NCBI GenBank assembly: GCA_020442165.1
Contig: JAGRKV010000064.1
Span: 1 to 64,000 of the forward strand
DNA: 64,000 nucleotides
From: Hyphomicrobiaceae bacterium
GTDB taxonomy: Bacteria > Pseudomonadota > Alphaproteobacteria > Rhizobiales > Hyphomicrobiaceae
Reading direction: 5' to 3'
Shown here: positions 43,438 through 52,845 of the stretch, piece by piece
Position numbering within the stretch: the first letter of the stretch is position 1
Layout of the letters: each line of letters starts with the position of its first letter
Notes under the pieces: model-generated
Told to the model about the DNA's origin: nothing
Databases searched by the model: none
Seen by the model: only the letters and a program-made list of their open reading frames with translations
Translations under genes and position numbers: made by a program

Positions 43438-43917
43438 ATGTGGATGAAGGGGAGTTGGCCGAGGCTTGTTGTTGCGCTGGCGCTGATCGCCAGTGTGATG
43501 GCGGGCACTTTGGCGGCGCCGGCCCTGGCCGGACCGCCAACTCCGGCCAAGGGGCAGGGTGACAAATGCGTGGCACCTACCGATTGGATGCGTCGCAATC
43601 ACATGAAGGGTCTGATGCATCATCGGCAGCGGACCGTTCATGAAGGCATTCGCACGCCGCAGTTCGATCTCAACCGCTGCATCGATTGCCATCAGGTCAA
43701 GGGCGACGACGGCAAACCCGTGACGGTGTCTGACAGCAGGCACTTCTGCCGCACCTGCCACGACTACGCGGCGGTGAAGCTGGATTGCTTCGAGTGCCAT
43801 GCCTCGCGTCCCGGCGAAACCACCACCACCGGCGGTCTCGAAGGCTCGCCGCATGGTGCACCGGGCGCCGGTGACGTTGCCTCGCTCAATCGATATCTGG
43901 AAGGAGCGGGCCGATGA
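43438..43917 (+). CDS. dsrJ: DsrJ, periplasmic triheme cytochrome c
   Basis: About 159 residues from ATG 43438 (AGGA upstream; GTG 43423 also possible). The uncleaved-type signal anchor LVVALALIASVMAGTLAAPA is followed by three heme-binding motifs: CIDCH, CRTCH and CFECH. DsrJ is the triheme subunit of DsrMKJOP on the periplasmic side. It overlaps dsrO by 4 nt and starts 17 nt after dsrL. Confidence 0.94.
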   Translation: MWMKGSWPRLVVALALIASVMAGTLAAPALAGPPTPAKGQGDKCVAPTDWMRRNHMKGLMHHRQRTVHEGIRTPQFDLNRCIDCHQVKGDDGKPVTVSDSRHFCRTCHDYAAVKLDCFECHASRPGETTTTGGLEGSPHGAPGAGDVASLNRYLEGAGR

Positions 43918-44741
43918 CGTGCAAGACCGACTCCAGCTCATGCGGCTCGGGCGGAAGCTGCGGTTGCCGAAGCGGCAGCGAAGCCGCCGCGCATGATCCC
44001 GTGGACGCGGGACGCCGTTGGTTCATGAAGGCCGCCGCCGCGTTTTCAACGACAGTGCTCGGCCCCGGCGTCACGCTTCTGGCATTTGCCGAGAGCGATG
44101 CCGCGCATGCCAAGCCCGCCGATCAGCCGGTGTCGTCCAAGCAGCGCTGGGGTCTGTTGATAGACGCGGGCAAGTGCCAGGACGGCTGTACGGCCTGCGT
44201 AACTGCCTGTTCCACCGAGAATGGATGGAAGACGACCGGCCATCCCGAAACCGACCCGCAGTGGATCCGCAAGCTTACGGTGACGAGCCCGCAGGACGGA
44301 TCATCGTTCTCCATGCCGATGCTGTGCCAGCATTGCGCCGAGCCGCCGTGTGTCGATGTCTGCCCGACGGGTGCTTCGTTCAAGCGTGCTGACGGAATCG
44401 TTCTGGTCGATCGGCACATCTGCATCGGCTGCCGCTATTGTATGATGGCCTGCCCCTACAAGGCGCGCTCGTTCATCCATGAGCCGCTGGAAGACCAGAA
44501 GCCTTATGCGCCGCGCGGCAAGGGCTGTGTCGAAAGCTGCACCATGTGCGTGCATCGGGTCGATGCCGGCGGCATTCCAGCATGTGTCGAGGCCTGTGCG
44601 AAGACTGGCAACGCGGCGATGATCTTCGGCGATCTCAACGACAAGAATTCCGAGATCGCAAAACGCGTCGCAACCTATCGCACGACCCGCGTCCGCGCCG
44701 ACCTCGGCACTGAGCCCGGCGTCTATTACCAGAACATCTGA
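43914..44741 (+). CDS. dsrO: DsrO, periplasmic iron-sulfur subunit
   Basis: 275 residues with a twin-arginine signal GRRWFMKAAAAFSTTV, here placed unusually far in (residue ~33) after a cysteine-rich N-terminal stretch with CGSGGSCGCRSG. Four ferredoxin-type cysteine groups follow: CQDGCTACVTAC, CQHCAEPPCVDVCP, CIGCRYCMMACP and CTMCVHRV with CVEAC. It transfers electrons between DsrJ and the membrane subunit DsrP in DsrMKJOP. The cysteine-rich leader before the Tat motif is not standard for the family and could be a real extension or a start misjudged; no later start keeps the Tat motif intact. Confidence 0.93.
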   Translation: MTCKTDSSSCGSGGSCGCRSGSEAAAHDPVDAGRRWFMKAAAAFSTTVLGPGVTLLAFAESDAAHAKPADQPVSSKQRWGLLIDAGKCQDGCTACVTACSTENGWKTTGHPETDPQWIRKLTVTSPQDGSSFSMPMLCQHCAEPPCVDVCPTGASFKRADGIVLVDRHICIGCRYCMMACPYKARSFIHEPLEDQKPYAPRGKGCVESCTMCVHRVDAGGIPACVEACAKTGNAAMIFGDLNDKNSEIAKRVATYRTTRVRADLGTEPGVYYQNI

Positions 44742-44782
44742 TCGGCAGCCGGCGGTGGCGCCGGCAACGAAGGCAAGAACAA

Positions 44783-46003
44783 ATGGCCCGGATCACATTC
44801 CAGAAGCTCGACGATCACAGCCCCGCATTCTGGGGCCTGCTCGCCATGCACGCCGCTATCATCGCAATCGGGCTCGGCGCATTCTTCTACATGGAGCACC
44901 ACGGGCATATCGTGACCGGCATGAACAATGCCGTCGTCTGGGGGACGCCGCACGTCTTCGCCGTGTTCCTGATCGTCGCGGCGTCCGGGGCGCTCAACGT
45001 CGCCTCCATCTCGTCGGTGTTCAACAATCTTGCCTACAAGCCTTTTGCGCGGCTATCCGGCATTCTGGCGATTTCGCTCCTCGTCGGCGGGTTGACGGTC
45101 CTGGTGCTTGATCTTGGCCGGCCAGAGCGCCTGACCGTCGCCATGACGACCTACAATTTCAAGTCGATCTTCTCCTGGAACATCTACCTGTATACCGGCT
45201 TCATAGTCATCGTCGCCGCCTACCTCTTCACGATGATGGACCGCTCGGTGTCCAAGTCCGGCAAGGCGACCAAGGTCATGGGCTGGACCGCCTTCGTCTG
45301 GCGCCTCGCGTTGACCACCGGCACCGGTTCGATCTTCGGCTTCCTGGTTGCGCGCGAAGCCTACGATTCAGCCATCATGGCGCCGTTGTTCATCGCCGCC
45401 TCGTTCCTCTATGGCCTCGCCTTCACGGTGCTGGTCCTGCTCACCATGTGCCGCGAGACGCAGCAGGAACTGATGGGCGACGAGATGCTCTACAAGTTCC
45501 GCAACCTCGTCATGATATTTGCTCTGGCGGTCTTGTATTTCACAGCGGTCAAGCATCTTACCGCGCTCTATGCCACCGAGCACCACGGGGTCGAAGCCTT
45601 CATTCTGCGTGATGGCGGCATCTATACGGCCCTGTTCTGGATCGGTCATGTCCTGGTCGGCAACATCTTGCCGATCGTCATCGTGGCGTTCCTCGCTGGA
45701 CAGGGCAAACTTCTGACCGCGCGCCAGGGGCTGGCCGCCGCATCCGTGCTGGCGCTGCTCGGCGGTCTCGCCTTCATGTACGTGACGATCATCGGCGGCC
45801 AAGCCTATCCGCTGGAACTGATGCCGGGCATGCAGATCAAGAGTTCGTTCCTGGATGGCGAGGTGGCGCAATACAGCCCGTCCCTGCCCGAGGTGCTGCT
45901 TGGGATCGCGGGCGTGTCCATCGCCATGCTGATAACGGGTGTGGCAGCCAAAGTGATGCCGTTCCTGCCCCGCGGCACGGAATTGGAACATAAGGCCGCA
46001 TGA
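44783..46003 (+). CDS. dsrP: DsrP, NrfD-like membrane subunit
   Basis: 406 residues with about ten transmembrane segments, the NrfD/PsrC-like integral subunit of DsrMKJOP that interacts with quinone. Typical parts are LDLGRPERLTVAMTTYN near residue 110 and FSWNIYLYTGFI. Spacing after dsrO is 41 nt. It is followed by a 105-nt gap and dsrN. Confidence 0.94.
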   Translation: MARITFQKLDDHSPAFWGLLAMHAAIIAIGLGAFFYMEHHGHIVTGMNNAVVWGTPHVFAVFLIVAASGALNVASISSVFNNLAYKPFARLSGILAISLLVGGLTVLVLDLGRPERLTVAMTTYNFKSIFSWNIYLYTGFIVIVAAYLFTMMDRSVSKSGKATKVMGWTAFVWRLALTTGTGSIFGFLVAREAYDSAIMAPLFIAASFLYGLAFTVLVLLTMCRETQQELMGDEMLYKFRNLVMIFALAVLYFTAVKHLTALYATEHHGVEAFILRDGGIYTALFWIGHVLVGNILPIVIVAFLAGQGKLLTARQGLAAASVLALLGGLAFMYVTIIGGQAYPLELMPGMQIKSSFLDGEVAQYSPSLPEVLLGIAGVSIAMLITGVAAKVMPFLPRGTELEHKAA

Positions 46004-46108
46004 CCGGTAGCGCCGCCGTGTGGGGAATTACGGGCTGAAACGAGGGACGGGAGTGCGAGGACGACGGGACGGTCCTGACGCCTCAAGGCATTGTGGAGTT
46101 GTCCGAAC

Positions 46109-47590
46109 GTGGCCCAGATCCTGATCGCAGCTGCACACAAGTCGTCGGGCAAGACGACTGTCACGCTTGGGCTCGCGCGTGCCCTGCGCAACCAGGGGCT
46201 GACAGTTCAGACCTTCAAGAAGGGCCCCGACTACATCGACCCGATGTGGCATGCGCGTGCGACCGGACGCCCCGCCTACAACCTCGATTTCAATACGCAG
46301 AGCCACTCTGAGATCATCGACATGCTGGCGGCACGTTCGAACGGTGCCGACATTTCGCTGATCGAGGCCAACATGGGTCTTTACGACGGCGTCGATCTGG
46401 AAGGCCGCGACGGCAACGCCGCGCTGGCGAAGCTGACGAGCACACCAGTCATCCTGGTCGTCGATACGGAAGGCATGACGCGCGGCATAGCGCCCCTGTT
46501 GCTCGGCTACCGTGTATTTGATCCCGAAGTGCATCTGGCGGGCGTCGTGCTCAATCGCGTTGCTGGCGCACGGCACGAGGAAAAGCTGCGCGCTGCCGTC
46601 GAGCGCTACACCGAGGTGCCCGTCATCGGTGCGCTTCCGCGCGAGCAAGAGCTGATGCTGCCGGAACGTCACCTGGGTTTGACGACACCGGCCGAAACCG
46701 ATGCGGTGGAAGCATTCATTGCACGCATTGGCGAGCGGGTGGCGGCGCGCTTCGATCTTGAAACGGTCAAGGGTATCGCAAAGCTGGCACCACCGCCATT
46801 CCCGCCCATGCGCCACCGCCCGTCGGCGCCAGCAACCATTGTTTCCGACCAGCGCGTGAAGATTGCAGTCGCGCGCGATGCGGCCTTCGGCTTCTACTAT
46901 CCAGACGATCTGGAAGCCTTTCGTGCAGCGGGCGCCGACCTCGGCTTCTTCGATGCGATGCGCGATCAGCACCTGCCGGCGGCGGACGGCCTTTTCATCG
47001 GCGGCGGTTTCCCCGAGACGCACATGGCGGCACTGGAGGCCAATGCAACGCTTCGCGCCGAGATCCGTGCTGCCATAGAAAATGGACTGCCGACCTACGC
47101 CGAATGCGGCGGGCTGATGTATCTGACGCGCGCGATCCGCTGGGGTGAGGCTCGCGCCGAGATGGTCGGCGTGATCGACGCCGAGGCTGTCATGCACGTA
47201 AAGCCGCAGGGCCGTGGCCAGGTCATCGTCGCCGAGACGGAAGAATTTCCCTGGCCGGAGGTGGTCGCACACGGCCAGGCGCGCCGTGACGGAACCCACG
47301 CGCACGAATTCCACCACGCGGCCCTTGTCCAGCTCTCAGCCGATACCAGATACGCTCTTGAGATGCGTCGCGGCACCGGAATTGACGGCCGCCACGATGG
47401 CATCCTCGTCCACAACACGCTGGCGGCATTTTCCCATCAGCGTGCGACAGCCGCAAATCCGTGGGTCGAGCGCTTCGTTGCGTTTGTCCGGCAGGTCAGG
47501 GCTGGCGTCGGGCAGGAGAGTGTGCACGAATTGGCAAGCGTGACCGCGGATAGGACATTGCGCTCGGTCCCGTCGGCGTCGTCGCCGTGA
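46109..47590 (+). CDS. dsrN: DsrN, siroheme amidase (CobB/CbiA-like)
   Basis: About 493 residues from GTG 46109 with GGAG upstream. The N-terminal ATPase part has ILIAAAHKSSGKTTVTLGLA (P-loop) and GPDYIDPMWH; the C-terminal glutamine amidotransferase part has FIGGGFPETH and YAECGGLMYLTR with the catalytic cysteine. This is the cobyrinate a,c-diamide synthase fold; in dsr operons DsrN is thought to amidate siroheme to the form used by DsrAB. It links functionally with cysG. Confidence 0.93.
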   Translation: MAQILIAAAHKSSGKTTVTLGLARALRNQGLTVQTFKKGPDYIDPMWHARATGRPAYNLDFNTQSHSEIIDMLAARSNGADISLIEANMGLYDGVDLEGRDGNAALAKLTSTPVILVVDTEGMTRGIAPLLLGYRVFDPEVHLAGVVLNRVAGARHEEKLRAAVERYTEVPVIGALPREQELMLPERHLGLTTPAETDAVEAFIARIGERVAARFDLETVKGIAKLAPPPFPPMRHRPSAPATIVSDQRVKIAVARDAAFGFYYPDDLEAFRAAGADLGFFDAMRDQHLPAADGLFIGGGFPETHMAALEANATLRAEIRAAIENGLPTYAECGGLMYLTRAIRWGEARAEMVGVIDAEAVMHVKPQGRGQVIVAETEEFPWPEVVAHGQARRDGTHAHEFHHAALVQLSADTRYALEMRRGTGIDGRHDGILVHNTLAAFSHQRATAANPWVERFVAFVRQVRAGVGQESVHELASVTADRTLRSVPSASSP

Positions 47591-47624
47591 AAGCGAAACG
47601 GCCACAGATACGAAAGGCGACCCC

Positions 47625-48269
47625 ATGACGAACGACAGCAAGAGGTTCGAGGCAGTCATCAAGGCCATCGATGCAGCCAATGCCGATGATCCCCGCACGA
47701 CAACGGTCAACGGCGCGGCGCGGCCCTACGAGATCGTTTATGCCGAACGCATGACCGAGCGTATGGCCGCGATTTACCCCGACGCTTCCGAAATTCTCCG
47801 CATCGCCGCCCGTGCGCAGCACATCCGCCGCTGGGACATCCCGCGCGGCAACTACCCCGAAGGCCGCAACGGCTACAACGACTGGCGAAAAGCCTGTCGC
47901 AAACATCACGGCGAGGTCATCTCGCGCATCATGGCCGAGCACGGCTACGCTGCCGACGAGATCGCGCGTGTTGTCATGCTCATCAAGAAGGAGCAGTTGA
48001 AGAAGGATCGCGACAGCCAGGCGCTCGAAAACGTCGTCGATGTCGTGTTCGTGGAGCACTACTTCGACGAGTTCATCGGCAAGTATTCCAAATACGATGA
48101 CGACAAGATCGTCGACATCGTCGGCAAGACGTTGCGGAAGATGTCGCCCAAGGGCCATGCCGCGGCTTTGTCGCTCGATCTGCCGCAGCGGACCCGCGAT
48201 TACATCATGGCTGCGGTCGAACGCGAGAAGGAAACGCTGGCGAAGCTGGCGGCGGTTGCAATCGACTAG
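47625..48269 (+). CDS. DUF4202 protein of sulfur-oxidation loci
   Basis: A 214-residue cytoplasmic, mostly helical protein matching DUF4202: FEAVIKAIDAANADDPRT at the start, LRIAARAQHIRRWDIPR with the conserved His-x-x-x-Trp region, and VEHYFDEFIGKY. The family occurs beside sulfur-oxidation genes in several phyla, but its role is unknown; the histidine and acidic pattern recalls HD-type hydrolases. It lies 34 nt after dsrN, in line with the dsr operon. Confidence 0.85.
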   Translation: MTNDSKRFEAVIKAIDAANADDPRTTTVNGAARPYEIVYAERMTERMAAIYPDASEILRIAARAQHIRRWDIPRGNYPEGRNGYNDWRKACRKHHGEVISRIMAEHGYAADEIARVVMLIKKEQLKKDRDSQALENVVDVVFVEHYFDEFIGKYSKYDDDKIVDIVGKTLRKMSPKGHAAALSLDLPQRTRDYIMAAVEREKETLAKLAAVAID

Positions 48270-48415
48270 CTGCCACACAGCCGATACGGGCGCGTGCGTC
48301 GTCAATTGACGAACGCTCCCAGAGCGGCGGTGCCTGACTTGGGCATCGCCAGAAACAGACAGCAACCCGGCGCCGCAACAGGAGCGATCGGGTTGAGGCG
48401 AGGAGTGAGAGATCG

Positions 48416-49894
48416 ATGAGCGTTACGAAGAACCAGGTGCAAGAGCGCCTTCGGGGCATCGGGGGATTGGATGGTGCCGGTAACATCGTCGATCAGGGCC
48501 GCGTCTCCGAAATCATCATCAAGGAGGATCGCGTCTACTTCTCGATTACCGTGCCGATCGACCAGGCGGGCGATCTGGAACCGCTTCGGCAGGCGGCTGA
48601 AAAGGCCGTCGCTGGCTTGGAGGGCGTTGGCTCCGTCACGGCAGTGCTGACGGCTGAGACCGCCGAAGGACGCTCCGGCAATGGTTCCGCTGCGGCCGCA
48701 GGCGCGCCACCGAAAATGGGCAATGTTCCGGGTGCCGGTGCTTCACCGCTCGGACATATGCCGGGCATCCCCGGCGTCAAACACATCGTCGCCGTGGCGT
48801 CTGGCAAGGGCGGCGTCGGCAAGTCGACGACAGCTGTCAACATCGCGCTCGGCCTGCAGTCCCTGGGTCTCAAGGTCGGCATGTTCGACGCCGACATCTA
48901 CGGCCCCTCACAACCGCGTTTGTTGGGATTGACCGGCTCCCAGCTCGAAATGACGGAAGACCAGCAGAAATTGATTCCGCTGCAGGCTTTCGGGCTAGCG
49001 GTTATGTCGATGGGTTTTCTCGTCGACGAAGACCTGCCGATCGTCTGGCGCGGACCGATGGTCACGCAGGCTCTGAATCAGATGCTGTTCGACGTTGCCT
49101 GGAACCGCAACGGCGATCTCGACGTGCTCATCATCGACATGCCGCCGGGAACGGGCGACGTGCAGTTGACAATGGCGCAGCAGGTGCCGATGTCGGGAGC
49201 GGTTATCGTATCGACGCCGCAGGACCTCGCTCTCATCGATGCGAGGAAGGGTCTCAACATGTTCCGCAAGGTCGACGTGCCGGTCATCGGCATCGTCGAG
49301 AACATGAGCTACTTCATCGCGCCGGATACGGGCAAGCGCTACGACATCTTCGGTCATGGCGGCGCCGAACGCGAGGCAGAAAAGCTCGGCCTCAAGTTCC
49401 TTGGCGGCGTGCCGCTGCACATGGACATCCGCGAGCTGTCGGATGCCGGCACGCCTGTGACCGCCGTTCGTCCTGACGGTCCGGAAGCCGCCGTGTTCAA
49501 GGCTCTTGCGGCGAAGGTGTGGGAGGCCGTGCAGGGCTCCAAGGGCATCGAGGCGCCGATCATCAAGGTGTCTTCGGAGCGCGACAGCTTGAAGATCACT
49601 TTCAAGGACGGCTACTCCTATGATCTTCCGGCAGAGATGCTGCGCGTCATGAGCCCGTCAGCCGAAGTGCAGGGCCATTCCGCTGAACAGCGCGTGACGG
49701 TGCCCGGCAAGCGCAACGTCAAGATCAAGCAGTTGACACCGGTCGGTAAGTACGCGGCAAAGATCACCTTCGACGACGGTCACGACACCGGCCTCTATCC
49801 CTGGTCGTATCTGCTCGAACTAGGCCAGCATAAGGACGCCAAGTGGAAGGCGTATCTGGAAGAGCTGGCAGCAAAGGGAATGAGCCGCGGCTGA
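48416..49894 (+). CDS. Mrp/NBP35-type Fe-S carrier ATPase fused to DUF971
   Basis: 492 residues in three parts: an N-terminal MIP18/DUF59 domain (~1-95), an Mrp P-loop ATPase with the deviant Walker A ASGKGGVGKST near residue 128 and DMPPGTGDVQL, and a C-terminal DUF971 domain (~385-490; ITFKDGYSYDLPAEMLR and FDDGHDTGLYPWSYL). Mrp proteins carry and insert 4Fe-4S clusters. The usual CxxC of Mrp/NBP35 is not evident after the ATPase part. Location after dsrN/DUF4202 suggests it matures the many iron-sulfur proteins of this locus. Confidence 0.9.
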   Translation: MSVTKNQVQERLRGIGGLDGAGNIVDQGRVSEIIIKEDRVYFSITVPIDQAGDLEPLRQAAEKAVAGLEGVGSVTAVLTAETAEGRSGNGSAAAAGAPPKMGNVPGAGASPLGHMPGIPGVKHIVAVASGKGGVGKSTTAVNIALGLQSLGLKVGMFDADIYGPSQPRLLGLTGSQLEMTEDQQKLIPLQAFGLAVMSMGFLVDEDLPIVWRGPMVTQALNQMLFDVAWNRNGDLDVLIIDMPPGTGDVQLTMAQQVPMSGAVIVSTPQDLALIDARKGLNMFRKVDVPVIGIVENMSYFIAPDTGKRYDIFGHGGAEREAEKLGLKFLGGVPLHMDIRELSDAGTPVTAVRPDGPEAAVFKALAAKVWEAVQGSKGIEAPIIKVSSERDSLKITFKDGYSYDLPAEMLRVMSPSAEVQGHSAEQRVTVPGKRNVKIKQLTPVGKYAAKITFDDGHDTGLYPWSYLLELGQHKDAKWKAYLEELAAKGMSRG

Positions 49895-49924
49895 GCCGGG
49901 AGCGCCGATGCAACCTTGCAGAGC

Positions 49925-50386
49925 ATGACCATGGACCAGACCGAAGTCGAAACCATCGTTTGCCCGAGCTGTGGCGCCTTGAACCGCGCCCCGGCCGGCA
50001 AGCTCGCAAGCGGTGCGCGGCCCAAGTGCGGCAAGTGCCGTGCGCCGATGTTCACCGACACGCCGGTAGCGGTCGATAAGGCCACGACGTTTGACCGCCA
50101 CGTTGCGCAGGGCACGCTTCCTGTTCTGGTGGACTTCTGGGCGGAGTGGTGTGGCCCCTGCAAGATGATGGCGCCAATGTTCGCCCGCGCGGCGCAGACG
50201 CTGGAGCCTGAGGTGCGGCTGCTTAAGGTCGATACGGAAGCGCTGCCGGATGTCGCCGCGCGCTATGGCATCCGCTCCATTCCAACCCTGATCCTGTTCC
50301 GCAATGGACGCGAGATCGCGCGGCAGGCCGGCGCAATGGATGCGGCGTCGATCGAACGCTGGACCCGTCAGGCGATGGCGCGTTGA
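49925..50386 (+). CDS. trxC: Thioredoxin 2 (TrxC-like, zinc-ribbon N-terminus)
   Basis: About 153 residues (ATG 49925 or 49931). The N-terminal zinc ribbon has CPSCGALNR and CGKCRAP; the thioredoxin domain has the active site WAEWCGPCKMM and the cis-proline RSIPTLILF. Such proteins reduce disulfides in the cytoplasm and resist oxidative stress. It ends the rightward run that starts with dsrA, 30 nt after the Mrp fusion, and could serve DsrC or other thiol recycling. A dispersed R2 repeat follows directly. Confidence 0.88.
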   Translation: MTMDQTEVETIVCPSCGALNRAPAGKLASGARPKCGKCRAPMFTDTPVAVDKATTFDRHVAQGTLPVLVDFWAEWCGPCKMMAPMFARAAQTLEPEVRLLKVDTEALPDVAARYGIRSIPTLILFRNGREIARQAGAMDAASIERWTRQAMAR

Positions 50387-50401
50387 CGTTGGTGCATGTT
50401 G

Positions 50402-50495
50402 AGCTGAAGTGCGTAGCGGTTCAGCGTGAAAAACATGCTCAAGATTATGATAAGAATGAGCGTGTTCGCGAGACTATCGAAAGTGAACACGCTCT
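50402..50495. repeat. Dispersed hairpin repeat family R2, copy b
   Basis: About 94 bp similar to 13325-13416. The end hairpin GAGCGTGTTC/GAACACGCTC differs from copy a by a paired change. It lies between the convergent stops of trxC and an RNA methyltransferase gene. Confidence 0.7.
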
Positions 50496-50543
50496 GGAAA
50501 GCGCATGCCGGGATCGCCATCGCTCCGATACCGTTGCACTGCT

Positions 50544-51662
50544 TTATGGCAGCGGGCCGGTCTGGTAGAGCGCCACGCGCAAGCCCCCATGGAGAACAGG
50601 TGCACCGCCGGGTTTGAACTTCAGACCTGTCGCATTGGCGAGCATGGCATCGCTGGTGATGAGCCCGACACGCCATCCTGAAAACCGCTCCATCAACGTC
50701 CGGCCAAGAGCCCGGTATAGCGCCGTCAGCTGCTGCTTCTCGCCGATCCGCGATCCATAGGGCGGGTTGACGATGACAAGGCCGGGCGGCCCTGGAGGTC
50801 GCACAAGCTCACTGATGGCGTGCTGTGCAAATTCGGTGAAATCGATGACGCCCGCTCGCTCCGCATTCGCCCGGCTCATGGCGATGGCACCCGCATCGCG
50901 GTCGCTGCCATGAAATTTGAAACCCGTTATCGCGCGCGGCACCGCCGTGGTCTGCATGTCCTTCCAAGCCGCGGCATTGAAGGTTGCAAGCTTCTCGAAT
51001 GCAAAGTGGCGCGACCGCCCGGGATTGAGCCCAGCAGCAATTTCAGCCGCCTCGATCACGAATGTACCCGATCCGCACATCGGATCGACAACCGGTTCAG
51101 TGCCGTCATAGCCGCAAAGGCGCAGGAACAGATACGCCATCGTCTCTCGCATCGGCGCCTTGTTCACCTGCTCCTTGTGTCCGCGCTTGTGCAATGGCGC
51201 GCCGGAGGTGTCGACCCCGATCGTACACAGGTCATCTTCGATGCGGACCTTGATGACAACCTCAGCATCCTCGCTGATCGGGCAGCCAAGCTCCTCGTGG
51301 ATCGCGCGCGCGATGCGCTGTGCTGTGGCGCCGGAGTGGTAGATCTTGGAGCTGCTGCAGGCAGCTTCGACATGCACCGGCACATCCGCCCGCAGTACAT
51401 CGCCCCAGGCGACGCGGCGCGCGCGCTTGTCGAGCTGTGCCAGATGGAATGCGCGGAATGTAGCAATGCGGGCGATGATGCGGGTTGCACCTCTGCTCAT
51501 CAGGTTGGCCCGCCAGACGTCCTTCCAGCTCCCGGCAATGGTGACGCCACCCTTGATGACCTTCGCGGACTTGAAGCCGAGCGCTCGCGCTTCCATGCCG
51601 AGTGCCTGTTCCAGGCCCGGTGCGGCGACGAGAAAGAATTCGATGGCGGCAGGTGCGGTCAT
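50544..51662 (-). CDS. THUMP-domain class I RNA methyltransferase (RlmL/YpsC-like)
   Basis: 372 residues. The N-terminal ~150 residues hold a ferredoxin-like and THUMP RNA-binding part; the C-terminal Rossmann methyltransferase has MCGSGTFVIEAAEIA (SAM site) near residue 195 and VIVNPPYGSRIG near 310, the NPPY motif of N6-adenine or N2-guanine RNA methylases. It most resembles 23S rRNA N2-guanosine methyltransferases. It is leftward and convergent with trxC. The exact target base is not known from sequence. Confidence 0.82.
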   Translation of the reverse strand: MTAPAAIEFFLVAAPGLEQALGMEARALGFKSAKVIKGGVTIAGSWKDVWRANLMSRGATRIIARIATFRAFHLAQLDKRARRVAWGDVLRADVPVHVEAACSSSKIYHSGATAQRIARAIHEELGCPISEDAEVVIKVRIEDDLCTIGVDTSGAPLHKRGHKEQVNKAPMRETMAYLFLRLCGYDGTEPVVDPMCGSGTFVIEAAEIAAGLNPGRSRHFAFEKLATFNAAAWKDMQTTAVPRAITGFKFHGSDRDAGAIAMSRANAERAGVIDFTEFAQHAISELVRPPGPPGLVIVNPPYGSRIGEKQQLTALYRALGRTLMERFSGWRVGLITSDAMLANATGLKFKPGGAPVLHGGLRVALYQTGPLP

Positions 51663-51727
51663 GCCGCCTGCATATCGGCAAGCGGCCGGCGTTGCGACAT
51701 CTTTCTCGCGTCGGTTCGCTTATGCCA

Positions 51728-52744
51728 TCAGGAGCGTGTGGGCGGCTCCGGCGCGGGCGCGGCCACGGCTTGCCCGGGTCCAGAGGCGTCCGGGCTCAGG
51801 GCCTGAATCCAGGTGCTTTCCGAGCGCACAACTTCATAGGCGGCCCACGATGCCAATTCCTGGGGAGAAGAAACGCCTGACGCATTCCGGTCCTTGCCGG
51901 CGACCACCCGCCAGATGATGTCGCCTGCCTCGCCGCCCTTGCCTGCTGGCGCCGCGTCGATGACACGGCGGACGGACCAGTCAGCCCCGAATGCGCCGTT
52001 GGAGTAGTAGGCGCCAAGCTTAATCTGATCTGCACGCACATGACGCGCTTCAGCGGCTTCCCGCATCAGTCCGCGCAGTTTGATGAACTCGTCCTCGGAA
52101 ATGTCGACGAATGTGCCGATGCTTTCCAGCGCGGCAACGAAGTCTGCGTGAGTGATGCTGTCGCCTGTGGCTGTGGCCTCTTCCTGCTCTGTAAGCGCCC
52201 GCCGCCCCAGGGCTGCCGGATACCGGCGCCAGTGGAAGAATGCATTCACCAGCACCGCGACGACGAGGATGGTGAGTGCGTTAAGGAGCACCGGGGTGAT
52301 GACGAATGCAAAGCCGAGCGCGTGGACCTGCGGCCCGCCGATGACCGCCGTCAACGCCGTCGCGCCCCCTGGAGGATGGATTGCCCTGAGGTAGTGCATG
52401 GCGGCTATGGCGAGGCCGACGGCAAGTGCCGCAGCAAGCATCGTATTCCCGACGACCTTGCCGCAGGCAACGCCGATCACCGCAGAAGCGACATGTCCGA
52501 TAACTACTGCCCAGGGCTGAGACAAGGCACCGTGCGGAACCGCGAACAGCAGCACGGCTGAAGCGCCCATCGATGCAACCATAATCGCGGCGCCGACCTC
52601 ACCGATGACGTCCTGTTGAAGCAGGAAGATCAAGTAAATGGCAATGAACCCGCCAATGCCCGATATGAGCCGCTCGACGTGGCCGACCGGTGCCAGCTCA
52701 ATTCCGGCGAGGCGCCGCAGCTTGGTAAGTGTGGATTGGGGCAT
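51728..52744 (-). CDS. HPP-family integral membrane protein
   Basis: 338 residues. The first ~180 form four transmembrane helices with the signature RAIHPPGGATALTAVIGG near residue 125, defining the HPP family. The soluble C-terminal part (~190-338) is charged and ends in a Pro/Ala-rich tail; CBS pairs often occur here but were not clear. Function is poorly known; plant homologues have been linked with nitrite transport. It lies leftward, 102 nt after the oxidoreductase gene stop region. Confidence 0.8.
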   Translation of the reverse strand: MPQSTLTKLRRLAGIELAPVGHVERLISGIGGFIAIYLIFLLQQDVIGEVGAAIMVASMGASAVLLFAVPHGALSQPWAVVIGHVASAVIGVACGKVVGNTMLAAALAVGLAIAAMHYLRAIHPPGGATALTAVIGGPQVHALGFAFVITPVLLNALTILVVAVLVNAFFHWRRYPAALGRRALTEQEEATATGDSITHADFVAALESIGTFVDISEDEFIKLRGLMREAAEARHVRADQIKLGAYYSNGAFGADWSVRRVIDAAPAGKGGEAGDIIWRVVAGKDRNASGVSSPQELASWAAYEVVRSESTWIQALSPDASGPGQAVAAPAPEPPTRS

Positions 52745-52845
52745 GAAACGAGCTCAGCCGAAGCCGCAGCGCGACGGCGCCGGACAAATGTTCGATCTCG
52801 GCTGATGTCCAATGCGCAATCGTCCGCATGTTGGCAGCGCGCAGC

